A stretch of DNA of 64,000 bases, from the NCBI GenBank assembly GCA_963696025.1, contig CAVOII010000004.1:186001-250000 (forward strand), written 5' to 3'. The notes under the pieces were generated by a model, which saw nothing but the letters and a program-made list of their open reading frames with translations, had not been told where the DNA came from and made no database searches. Numbering within the stretch: the stretch's first letter is position 1; the number at the start of each line of letters is the position of its first letter. Both the position numbers and the translations under genes were made by a program. Shown here piece by piece: positions 32,587-39,234 of the stretch. Source of the DNA: JABCYV01 sp963696025. GTDB taxonomy: Bacteria > Acidobacteriota > Terriglobia > Terriglobales > Acidobacteriaceae.

Positions 32587-33785
32587 GGACGTTGATTTTC
32601 GGACCGGTCGTCGGAATCCTGGTCCTCGTCTCTACTTTCGGATTCACTGCCGAAAATTCCTCGGGGACGCAGGACCGCGACTATCCGTTTCCTCTGCCAG
32701 CAGTGAAACAAGCGCTCCAGCAACTGGGAGCCTACACCGGGGGACGACTGCCCACACTGGATGGATTCATAACAACCGTAAGAGCCGACCTGGGTCACTA
32801 TGAACGCCCGTACTATGAATACAAGATAGAACTGGTGCCGCTCGCTGTAGATCGAACCAGGGTTCGATTGAAGGCCAACGTTTCAGCGTGGTACGCAGAC
32901 GCCCAGAGCGGCGAGTCAGGTTATATCGCCTTTGAATCAAACGGCCGCTTGGAGAACGATCTTCTGGATCGCCTCAACGAATTTCTAACCAAAAACAAAT
33001 CTAAAATCGCAGTCGATCCAGCCGCTGTGGTCAAGCAGATTGAAGGCATCCGACAGCAGCGTCTGGCGGCGGAGAACCGCGTGGCGGAACTCGAAAAGCA
33101 GTTGCAGACGCCGCAGACCCCGGTTTCTCAAGATAAGCCGGCGGAAATCGTCTCTGTGATGAGTGCGCCGGTTCTCATCCTCAGCGCTCCGGAAGATCAC
33201 GGTACAGTGGTGTTAAGGGCCCAGTTCGAGGATGAGTTTCAGGTTCTCGAACATCGCGGAGCGTGGCTGCGACTGAAGCTCGGGGAAACCAGCAGCGGGT
33301 GGGTGAAACGGGCCCAGGTGCACGCCACTCGCACAACAGGGTCGAGCGACTGGCCCACGGGCGAAAAAGTGGATGCGGAAGCCTTCGCCGTAATCCGCGA
33401 GATGGTTTCTCCTTTTTCTGGTGAGTGGACGCGCTTGAACGGCAAGCAAGCTCTTTACTTGTGGGCTCGGCCTGCAGGGTCGATCCGCGACGCGGGGGTG
33501 GGACAGAAGCTCAGGTTTGTGGAGAGCATATTCAAAGCGCGCTATCGCGTGGTAACCCACAGTTCACAGAGTCCGGTAGATGGCATTGTGGTGATCTTTC
33601 TGGATCAGCGCGGAGGAGTCGCGGCCGCAACCTTGCAGGACATAGCGCATTGGGCAGATGGGAATCTCAGCCAGGTGGCCTTCCTGAAGAGGTGCTCGCT
33701 GGATCCGCCGGGTGCGTTTGAAAATGCAGGAGCCGGCGCGAGCGTGCCGCTTCAGGGAGATGTTTCACATTCGAAGAATCATTAG
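32583..33785 (+). CDS. Second SH3-type secreted protein, paralogue of the preceding gene
   Basis: A 400-residue protein starting at the ATG at 32583, overlapping the preceding stop as ATGA. After a signal-like N-terminus it repeats the plan of its neighbour: an unknown N-terminal domain (PFPLPAVKQALQQLGAYTGG...), a short coiled coil (QRLAAENRVAELEKQLQTPQ), and an SH3 domain (APVLILSAPEDHGTVVLRAQ...WLRLKLGETSSGWVKRAQV). An additional C-terminal domain of about 120 residues follows (FSGEWTRLNGKQALYLWARP, YRVVTHSSQSPVDGIVVIFL) that the neighbour lacks. Likely exported, function unknown. It converges with modA, one base apart. Confidence 0.65.
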   Translation: MRTLIFGPVVGILVLVSTFGFTAENSSGTQDRDYPFPLPAVKQALQQLGAYTGGRLPTLDGFITTVRADLGHYERPYYEYKIELVPLAVDRTRVRLKANVSAWYADAQSGESGYIAFESNGRLENDLLDRLNEFLTKNKSKIAVDPAAVVKQIEGIRQQRLAAENRVAELEKQLQTPQTPVSQDKPAEIVSVMSAPVLILSAPEDHGTVVLRAQFEDEFQVLEHRGAWLRLKLGETSSGWVKRAQVHATRTTGSSDWPTGEKVDAEAFAVIREMVSPFSGEWTRLNGKQALYLWARPAGSIRDAGVGQKLRFVESIFKARYRVVTHSSQSPVDGIVVIFLDQRGGVAAATLQDIAHWADGNLSQVAFLKRCSLDPPGAFENAGAGASVPLQGDVSHSKNH

Positions 33786-33786
33786 T

Positions 33787-34569
33787 TCATTGGAGACGCT
33801 CGGACACATCGAAGCCGTCGGTCCTCAACAGCTCGTCAATCGCTGCCGTCTTGATGAACGATAGAAATTGCCGTGCCGTCTGCTTGTTCTTTGAGGAGCC
33901 AAGAATCACGCAAGCCTGTTCAATGGGCGGGTATTCAAGTGCAGGAACTTCGGCATAGCCTCCTTTGCCCTTCATGCTCGGAGATAAAGCGAGTGACAAT
34001 GCGACTATGCCAACATCAGCCGAGCCCGAGACAACGAACGCCGCCGTTTGCGAAATGTTCTCTCCCAGCACCAGCTTGTCTTTCACTTTGTCGTAGATGT
34101 TTTCCTTTTGCATCGCTGCGACTGCAGCCTGCCCGTACGGCGCGTGCTGCGGGTTCGCCACAGCGATCTTCTTAACTGAAGGGTTCAACAGGACCTGGAG
34201 GCCGGAGCTCAGGTCGAGTTTCGAGTCTTTCGGCACCCAAATGACAATTTTGCCCCGGGCATACTGGTAGAAGCTTCCCGGATCGGTCAGTCCTGCGGCC
34301 TCCAGCTTCTTGGGATAGTCCAAATTGGCGGAAAAAAACATATCAAAGGGCGCACCGTTCTGAATTTGCTGGAAGAAGTTTCCCGACGAACCATAGATGA
34401 GCTTTACACTCTTTCCCGTCTCTTTCTGGAATCGGGCGGCGATATCTTGCATGGCAAACTGAAGGTCGGCTGCGGCAGCCACGGTTATCTCTTGGGCGGC
34501 GCCGAACCGCGGAGGAACCATGAATCCGATTGCCACAATCGCTATTATTCCCAGTCTTCGGACGATCAT
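33787..34569 (-). CDS. modA: Molybdate-binding periplasmic protein
   Basis: A 260-residue ABC-type binding protein with a signal peptide (IIAIVAIGFMVPPRFGAAQ). It has the ModA signature ITVAAAADLQFAMQDIAARF, LIYGSSGNFFQQIQNGAPFD and FFSANLDYPKKLEAAGL, then VANPQHAPYGQAAVAAM and SGSADVGIVALSLALS. It should bind molybdate or tungstate for import. No modB permease or modC ATPase gene lies in this window, so the transporter partners must be elsewhere. It is divergent from a Mop protein gene with only 31 bases between the starts. Confidence 0.92.
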   Translation of the reverse strand: MIVRRLGIIAIVAIGFMVPPRFGAAQEITVAAAADLQFAMQDIAARFQKETGKSVKLIYGSSGNFFQQIQNGAPFDMFFSANLDYPKKLEAAGLTDPGSFYQYARGKIVIWVPKDSKLDLSSGLQVLLNPSVKKIAVANPQHAPYGQAAVAAMQKENIYDKVKDKLVLGENISQTAAFVVSGSADVGIVALSLALSPSMKGKGGYAEVPALEYPPIEQACVILGSSKNKQTARQFLSFIKTAAIDELLRTDGFDVSERLQ

Positions 34570-34588
34570 GCGCTAGCTCCAGAACGTT

Positions 34589-34603
34589 TATAATGACTGC
34601 ATG
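34589..34603 (+). promoter_or_regulatory. Candidate -10 box for a leaderless mop transcript
   Basis: TATAAT (34589-34594) is followed by six bases and then the ATG at 34601. A start site about seven bases after the -10 would fall on the A of the start codon, and no Shine-Dalgarno sequence is present. No convincing -35 is visible. Confidence 0.4.
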
Positions 34604-34807
34604 CCAATCTCAGCCAGAAACAAGTTGCGCGGGAAGATCGAAGAAATTCAATTGGGTGACGTCATGGCCCACGTGGTGGTGCGCGTCGGGGACAACCTGA
34701 TTGAGAGTGCCATCACCCAGCGCAGCGCCGACGACCTCAAGCTAAAAAAAGGCGACGCGGTTACCGCGGTTGTCAAAGCCACCGAGGTAATGATCCAAAA
34801 GGACTGA
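34601..34807 (+). CDS. Mop/TOBE molybdate-binding protein (molbindin)
   Basis: A 68-residue single Mop domain: NKLRGKIEEIQLGDVMAHVV, the segment ITQRSADDLKLKKGDAV and the C-terminal KATEVMI are standard for molbindins, which oligomerise and store molybdate or tungstate in the cytoplasm. It is closely similar to the C-terminal half of the HTH-Mop regulator encoded at 35301-35735. It is divergent from modA and converges with the small Moco-fold gene. Confidence 0.92.
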   Translation: MPISARNKLRGKIEEIQLGDVMAHVVVRVGDNLIESAITQRSADDLKLKKGDAVTAVVKATEVMIQKD

Positions 34808-34813
34808 ACCGCC

Positions 34814-35299
34814 TCACTGCAGGTCCACGATTTTTAACGTCGTAACCTGTCTCACCCAGCGGGCCATCCTCTTCTCGTCGGGTATGACGATGCGGTATGG
34901 TCCCTCCTTTTCATCCAGTGGCTTCCCGTTTCGCAAGAACGCCAATACGATCTGCTTATCAGTGAACGCCGAATCAATTTCCGGCAGGGCAATCACAGCA
35001 CGATAACCGTCGGCAGCTTCCACCAATAGACACGAAGCCAGCCGTTTGCCGCGCAGAGATTCCCCAAACCCAACTCCTGCTTTTTCCAGCACATCCTTGA
35101 GCGCGACGCCGTCAAACGTGATGGATGCATCTGAAGTGCCGGTTATGACCTTGGTGCGCGGTAAGGCTTCGATGTCCGCCCTCAGCAACACCGTCTGTTT
35201 GCCGGTTTCTGTTTGAATGATTAGCTGCTGACACTGAAGGTTGGCAGCGTCTAGCACAAGGGCGGTTAGTAGGGCGAGGAAGAAAAGACTCTTTTTCAT
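34814..35299 (-). CDS. Small secreted protein of the molybdopterin-oxidoreductase (SUOX-like) fold
   Basis: A 161-residue protein with a signal peptide (FFLALLTALVLDAANLQ). It has the truncated sulfite-oxidase-like domain often annotated as molybdopterin-dependent oxidoreductase: VALKDVLEKAGVGFGESLRG, LASCLLVEAADGYRAVIALP, and GPYRIVIPDEKRMARWVRQV. A single Cys (ASC) precedes the core strand, but whether it binds Moco is unknown. It follows the HTH-Mop regulator with one base between stop and start, so the two are coupled, which supports a link to molybdenum. Confidence 0.75.
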   Translation of the reverse strand: MKKSLFFLALLTALVLDAANLQCQQLIIQTETGKQTVLLRADIEALPRTKVITGTSDASITFDGVALKDVLEKAGVGFGESLRGKRLASCLLVEAADGYRAVIALPEIDSAFTDKQIVLAFLRNGKPLDEKEGPYRIVIPDEKRMARWVRQVTTLKIVDLQ

Positions 35300-35300
35300 G

Positions 35301-35735
35301 TCAAATACGTAGAATCATCACTTCCGTGGCCTTTATCAGGGCCGCGGCGGTCTGGCCCGGCTTAAGCTGCATTTCCCGCGCGGAGCGCGCCGTGATAATC
35401 GACGTAATTTGCTGGTCGCCGATCGAAATTCTAACCTCTGCCATCAAACCGCTGATGTGGACTGCGTCGATACGTCCTACTAACTGATTCCGCCCACTGA
35501 CGCGGCGTACGAGTTGCATACGCGCCTTCTCCGTTCTGCCTCGCGTTCTGAAGAGAAGCCGGTCCAGCTCACTCAGCGGGATGCGGTGATGTCCTCCTGC
35601 CGTACGGACGCTACGAATCTTCTTCCGGTAAATCCACTGCTTAATGGTCGGGAAGCTGACCCCCAATTGAAGAGCTGCGTCCCGAAGCTTCAACAACTCT
35701 TCGTTCTTTTGTCGGGTTTTGCCGTTCCTCTGCAT
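35301..35735 (-). CDS. HTH-Mop transcriptional regulator (probable molybdate-responsive)
   Basis: A 144-residue protein started at the ATG at 35735 (a TTG at 35759 is possible). Residues about 10-60 form a MerR/excisionase-type helix-turn-helix: LKLRDAALQLGVSFPTIKQW and RSVRTAGGHHRIPLSELDRL. Residues about 75-144 form a Mop domain: NQLVGRIDAVHISGLMAEVR, ARSAREMQLKPGQTAAALI and KATEVMI. The architecture differs from ModE, whose DNA-binding domain is of the LysR type. It probably controls the divergent outer-membrane gene and its own operon. A 14-base palindrome at 35821-35834 is a candidate operator. Confidence 0.85.
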   Translation of the reverse strand: MQRNGKTRQKNEELLKLRDAALQLGVSFPTIKQWIYRKKIRSVRTAGGHHRIPLSELDRLLFRTRGRTEKARMQLVRRVSGRNQLVGRIDAVHISGLMAEVRISIGDQQITSIITARSAREMQLKPGQTAAALIKATEVMILRI

Positions 35736-35820
35736 CGGAACGAATCCTACAACCAGCACAAGGTGCGGTCAATGAGTTCGGTACTACCATCGCCTTTTTC
35801 ATTTGCAATGATATATATAC

Positions 35821-35834
35821 AATCGTACACGATT
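35821..35834. promoter_or_regulatory. Palindrome AATCG-TACA-CGATT, candidate operator
   Basis: A perfect inverted repeat with five-base arms and a four-base centre, in the 165-base region between the HTH-Mop regulator and the outer-membrane gene. It overlaps the first two bases of the -35 box proposed for the latter, as a repressor site would. Confidence 0.45.
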
Positions 35835-35861
35835 AGACTAAAAAAACGTATTTACTATACA
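35833..35861 (+). promoter_or_regulatory. Candidate promoter of the outer-membrane barrel gene
   Basis: TTAGAC (35833-35838), a 17-base spacer and TATACA (35856-35861) precede the ATG at 35901 by 39 bases. The spacing is ideal and the -10 matches five of six; the -35 is weak. Confidence 0.4.
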
Positions 35862-35900
35862 CTTCTAAGTCTTTCGACCAATCTTCCGTTTGGAGGCAAA

Positions 35901-36728
35901 ATGCGTAAAGCTCTTTTGTATGTCGCGGCCGGCGTTTTCTCGTTTTCATCAACATTGAGTTTTGCGCAGGGCGGATACTTCAGCAATTGGTTCGAGCGCG
36001 TGGACAAGACGCAAGCAGAGCAGCCGCACTGGATCACGCCGCTGGCCACGACGACACCTCGTCTCGAAGAGGAAGTCCGCTATGACCAATTGTGGCAGGA
36101 GAATGCCGAGGGCATCACGACCAACAATTACGACGGCGGCAAAGGGCTGGAATTGATCCCGTTCGAGAAGGTAGAAGTGATTTTCAATGTGCCGCCGTAT
36201 ATCGCGCACAACAGTCCCGCTGTCAAAGATGGATTCGGTGATGTTGCCTTCCTGGTTAAATACCGGTTGCTTTCGGGGAATGAGGAGCATGGCAAGTACA
36301 TTTTGACCGTCTTTCTGGGTTGGAGCATCCCCACCGGGGACCATAAAAACGGAGCCCTACACGCGGTGATTACGCCGACGATTGCCTACGGAAAGGGATT
36401 TGGAAACTTCGACCTGCAGGGCACCTTTGGGATCGGGCTTCCGGTTGCCGATACCAATATCGTAGGACGCACTTATGCATGGAACAACACTTTCCAATAT
36501 CGCTTATTTCGCAAGTTATGGCCTGAAGTCGAGCTCAACTCAACATTTTTTCAGGATGGAAAGAACGATGGCCAAAAGCAGAACTTCGTTACTCCCGGTC
36601 TGGTGATGGGGCGCTTTCGCCTTTGGAAAAGAGTAGGCTTCTCGATAGGCGGTGGATACCAGATCGCTACTACCCATTTTCACACCAATAATCACAATGC
36701 CATCTTGTCCGTCCGGTTTCCCTTCTAA
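35901..36728 (+). CDS. Outer-membrane beta-barrel protein, possible transporter
   Basis: A 275-residue protein started at the ATG at 35901 with TGGAGG upstream. It has a signal peptide (LLYVAAGVFSFSSTLSFAQ), alternating aromatic strands (VEVIFNVPPYIAH, FGDVAFLVKYRLLSG, YILTVFLGWSIPTGDHKNG, WNNTFQYRLFRKLWPEVEL) and a terminal Phe (ILSVRFPF), as expected for an outer-membrane barrel. It resembles the phenol-degradation MetA-pathway/transporter barrels; the substrate is unknown. It lies opposite the HTH-Mop regulator and could be its target, perhaps for oxyanion entry. Confidence 0.7.
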   Translation: MRKALLYVAAGVFSFSSTLSFAQGGYFSNWFERVDKTQAEQPHWITPLATTTPRLEEEVRYDQLWQENAEGITTNNYDGGKGLELIPFEKVEVIFNVPPYIAHNSPAVKDGFGDVAFLVKYRLLSGNEEHGKYILTVFLGWSIPTGDHKNGALHAVITPTIAYGKGFGNFDLQGTFGIGLPVADTNIVGRTYAWNNTFQYRLFRKLWPEVELNSTFFQDGKNDGQKQNFVTPGLVMGRFRLWKRVGFSIGGGYQIATTHFHTNNHNAILSVRFPF

Positions 36729-36863
36729 CCGGTCACGCTCGTTGCGGGGCCGTCGACATCGAGAGGGTTGGCGCTCGCGCTCACACCAACCGAAACGCGT
36801 CTCCTAAGAGCCACAAGAGGCAATGCTGTGAGAGAAGTCCGCGATTCGCCGGCCCGAGGGATG

Positions 36864-36869
36864 TATAAT
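36864..36869 (+). promoter_or_regulatory. -10 box TATAAT upstream of small protein gene
   Basis: TATAAT lies 22 bases before the ATG at 36892, with GGGTGAG as a Shine-Dalgarno. No clear -35 is seen. Confidence 0.45.
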
Positions 36870-36891
36870 TCTTCTGACGGGTGAGCTTGCA

Positions 36892-37224
36892 ATGGACCTA
36901 GCGTCGCGCTGGAATCTTCGGCGATGCCGGAACTGGCGGGCTGGACTGGTTCTGGTCGCGGTTTTGTCGCTTTCAGTCAGCGTTGCCACCCGTTACACCG
37001 CCGCAAATTCCGATGCCGCCAGCCTAAAGGTTGTAAAGTCCCCCTCTTCGGATGCAAAGAGGCAGCACCTTGTTCGGGACGCCCAGAAGTGGACGGCGCC
37101 CACTCCCAAGTTCACAGTTATTCCTGCCGTACGTTCTCATGTTCAGATAGTTTCGGCCGTCTTTCCGGCCACCAATCTCTCCTCAGAGAGCTGGCTCTAC
37201 AACCGGCCTCCTCCCTCCTGCTGA
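36892..37224 (+). CDS. Small single-pass protein of an orphan family (KRQHL/LYNRPPP)
   Basis: A 110-residue protein I do not recognise. After a basic N-terminus (RWNLRRCRNWR) there is one hydrophobic helix (AGLVLVAVLSLSVSVATRY, a signal peptide or anchor). It then has DAKRQHLVRDAQKWTAP in the middle and ends with WLYNRPPPSC. The same order of motifs occurs in the protein encoded at 46211-46552, so both belong to one undescribed small-protein family. The residues after the helix should face the periplasm. It precedes the tandem secreted paralogues by 180 bases on the same strand. Confidence 0.65.
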   Translation: MDLASRWNLRRCRNWRAGLVLVAVLSLSVSVATRYTAANSDAASLKVVKSPSSDAKRQHLVRDAQKWTAPTPKFTVIPAVRSHVQIVSAVFPATNLSSESWLYNRPPPSC

Positions 37225-37344
37225 CTTTTCCTTGCCATTGAAACGCAGATTTTAGCGTCGATCCCACTCGGGTTACGTGTTTCCCGGCTGTAAGTTGGCC
37301 TGCTGACCGGAGTTCACTGACCCGGCGGTTCATGCATGAAAAGA

Positions 37345-37371
37345 CGAACGACGCCGATTAGTAGTCGTTCG
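37345..37371 (+). promoter_or_regulatory. Hairpin in the leader of the first tandem secreted protein
   Basis: CGAACGAC (37345-37352) and GTCGTTCG (37364-37371) form a perfect eight-base stem with an 11-base loop, 24 bases before the GGAGG ribosome site of the gene at 37405. No T-run follows, so it is not a terminator; a regulatory or mRNA-stability role is possible. Confidence 0.35.
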
Positions 37372-37404
37372 GGCGGAATACCAGTCAGCCTTATTGGAGG
37401 AATT

Positions 37405-37800
37405 GTGAAAAAGAGCTTGACGCTGTTGGTACTCGTTTTCGGAGCGCTGTCGATGCATCTGCAGGCAGCCACGAAAAGAATTTATCAACCCGCTACCGTC
37501 GTCAGCGTGGAAAATCACCAGGCCGGGTCTAACTACGTTGGCGACAATCCATCGGACGCGCCGCTGCAGCCAGTCGTGTTCGCCTACGATATCGGCATAC
37601 GGTTGAACTGCGTCGTGTACGTCGGCCGTTACCAGTCGGCGTTCGATTACTTACCGTCGGTCTTCACTCCTAACAATACTTTGGAGGTGAATCGGGAAAA
37701 TCACATCATGTATGTTAGGGTTCCGGGCTCCCGGGACGTGAAGATGGGCATTGACAGTCACAGCAGACTAAAGGACGCATCCTGCATGGCCAGCAACTGA
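37405..37800 (+). CDS. Secreted protein, first of a tandem paralogous pair
   Basis: A 131-residue protein started at the GTG at 37405, which has GGAGG five bases upstream and opens directly into a signal peptide (KKSLTLLVLVFGALSMHLQA). The mature part contains ATVVSVENHQ, YDIGIRLNCVVYVGRYQSAF, DYLPSVFTPNNTLEVNRENH and MYVRVPGSRDVKMGI, then a terminal Cys. The repeated beta-strand pattern suggests a small beta-sandwich. Its neighbour at 37851 shares the whole core. Function unknown. Confidence 0.7.
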   Translation: MKKSLTLLVLVFGALSMHLQAATKRIYQPATVVSVENHQAGSNYVGDNPSDAPLQPVVFAYDIGIRLNCVVYVGRYQSAFDYLPSVFTPNNTLEVNRENHIMYVRVPGSRDVKMGIDSHSRLKDASCMASN

Positions 37801-37850
37801 CCTCTTCGGGGCGCGACCGGTGTATCACCCCGACGAATTCTGGAGGCATC

Positions 37851-38249
37851 ATGACGAGAACTTGGGGATTGCTGATGTGCGCCCTTCTTATGTTCGGTGA
37901 ATGTGCGCCGGTGCTGAATGCTGCAACCCGGCAATACCAGAAAGCGGTGGTAGTGAGCGCGGAGAAACATGAACCGGTTACCCCCCACCGCAGTAAAGCT
38001 ACTGATGCTCCCGACCCTGGGACGGAATACGACTACGACATTTCGATTCGTTTGAACTGCTCGATTTACGTTGGGCGCTACCGGTCGTCGGTCGAGTATT
38101 TGCCCGCGGTGTTTGCGCCAAACCAACCGGTCGAGGTCAGCCTAGAAAAACAACTCCTCTACGTTAGGGATCCGAGCAGTCGCGACATTAAGATGAGCGT
38201 TGTCCGGCGTCACCAAGAATCTGGAGATTCCTGTAAAGGTGACCATTAG
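37851..38249 (+). CDS. Secreted protein, second of a tandem paralogous pair
   Basis: A 132-residue protein with a signal peptide (WGLLMCALLMFGECAPVLNA) and CTGGAGG before the ATG. It matches the preceding protein throughout: VVVSAEKHEP, YDISIRLNCSIYVGRYRSSV, EYLPAVFAPNQPVEVSLEKQ, LYVRDPSSRDIKMSV, and a Cys near the C-terminus. The two central and terminal Cys positions are kept in both copies, so a disulfide is likely. The pair is probably a recent-to-moderate duplication cotranscribed as one unit. Confidence 0.7.
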   Translation: MTRTWGLLMCALLMFGECAPVLNAATRQYQKAVVVSAEKHEPVTPHRSKATDAPDPGTEYDYDISIRLNCSIYVGRYRSSVEYLPAVFAPNQPVEVSLEKQLLYVRDPSSRDIKMSVVRRHQESGDSCKGDH

Positions 38250-38309
38250 GCTTTCCATTTGAGATTCGAAATGGTAAAGCTTGCAAAAATATTCGCTAGC
38301 CGTTGACCC

Positions 38310-38912
38310 CTATTTGACGGGAGGTCCGGAGCGGCCAGGGTGAGAGTTCCGGTCTTCCGTTTCCTCCCTAAATTCTTTTTCGGTCCCCACAAAAAACTCC
38401 TCATATTTACTGCTACCGTAAGAACCAGAGCCTTCGCCGTTGATCCTCCCCCAAATAAGGCCACCGCCGCCGGGTCCGGTCTCCGGCAATTGTCGGACCC
38501 CGCGATCAGAATAGTAGTAGTAGTGATCCTTGGCCCAACCGTAGCGTTCTTTCGAAGAGGTTTTCAGCATGCCCGCCGGCGGAAACTGAAAGAGATATTC
38601 TCCGCCCTCCGTTGACACAGGCGGAGCGCCAGCAACCTCGAATTCGATGCGAAGCCAGCCCACGTAACCTTCAGGAATCAGAAATCGCGAGGCATTCCGA
38701 CCTGTTTTCTTAGCGCTAACAAGAAACCACCCTGCCACACCGATAAAAACGACAATTGTGCAGACAACTACGGCTAGTTTGGCCGATCGCTTTGCACCGT
38801 TGGGAAAAATCCATGACTGTGTATTGTCTTCTGGTCTTTTTCCGAAGCTCACAACCGCAGCGTAGGATGTTGCCAGCACTAACAGCGCAATCGCGACATA
38901 GGGCAGGATCAT
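38310..38912 (-). CDS. Membrane protein with FLIPEGYxG domain (DUF6843-like)
   Basis: A 200-residue protein with two N-terminal hydrophobic helices (LPYVAIALLVLATSYAAVVS and KLAVVVCTIVVFIGVAGWFL). The rest is extracytoplasmic and begins RFLIPEGYVGWLRIEFEVAG, followed by GGEYLFQFPPAGMLKTSS and the Tyr-rich YGWAKDHYYYYSDRG. This FLIPEGYxG block resembles the uncharacterised domain I believe is catalogued as DUF6843. No catalytic residues can be named. The C-terminal tail is charged and disordered. It is followed upstream, six bases away, by another small membrane protein gene on the same strand. Confidence 0.6.
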   Translation of the reverse strand: MILPYVAIALLVLATSYAAVVSFGKRPEDNTQSWIFPNGAKRSAKLAVVVCTIVVFIGVAGWFLVSAKKTGRNASRFLIPEGYVGWLRIEFEVAGAPPVSTEGGEYLFQFPPAGMLKTSSKERYGWAKDHYYYYSDRGVRQLPETGPGGGGLIWGRINGEGSGSYGSSKYEEFFVGTEKEFREETEDRNSHPGRSGPPVK

Positions 38913-38918
38913 TCGAGC

Positions 38919-39170
38919 TCAGAACCTTGTGGTTACCGCTGTAGCGATTGCTGGACCATAGAAGCACCACACGGCCAGCGACGCGAGCAGCGCGACTCTC
39001 GCAGCCACGTATGGCTTCAACAAGCTCAAATAAGCGGCACCAACCAGACACAAAGAGCCCGCCAGGGAAACAAGTTCCAGCAGATTCGCGGGAGCACCCA
39101 TCAGCAAGAGCATCAGTAAATGCACTCCCGTGAGTGCGCCAGCCGTGAGATACAAAAGGAAAGGGAGCAT
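38919..39170 (-). CDS. Small four-helix membrane protein of unknown function
   Basis: An 83-residue, almost entirely hydrophobic protein (MLPFLLYLTAGALTGVHLLM, ANLLELVSLAGSLCLVGAAY, VALLASLAVWCFYGPAIATA) with about three to four helices. I start it at the ATG at 39170; a TTG at 39182 is possible. It lies between the TolC gene and the FLIPEGYxG gene on the same strand with short gaps, so all three may be read together. It has no recognisable motif. Confidence 0.55.
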   Translation of the reverse strand: MLPFLLYLTAGALTGVHLLMLLLMGAPANLLELVSLAGSLCLVGAAYLSLLKPYVAARVALLASLAVWCFYGPAIATAVTTRF

Positions 39171-39234
39171 GCGAACTACCAAACCTGCTTCAACGCCTTC
39201 CGAAGTATTCGTCGAATCAATGAGTAATCCACCA

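Noticed and set aside
35514..35900. Upstream extension of the outer-membrane barrel gene to 35514
   Set aside because: The extension is antisense to the HTH-Mop regulator and crosses the palindrome and promoter; TGGAGG and a signal peptide mark the ATG at 35901.
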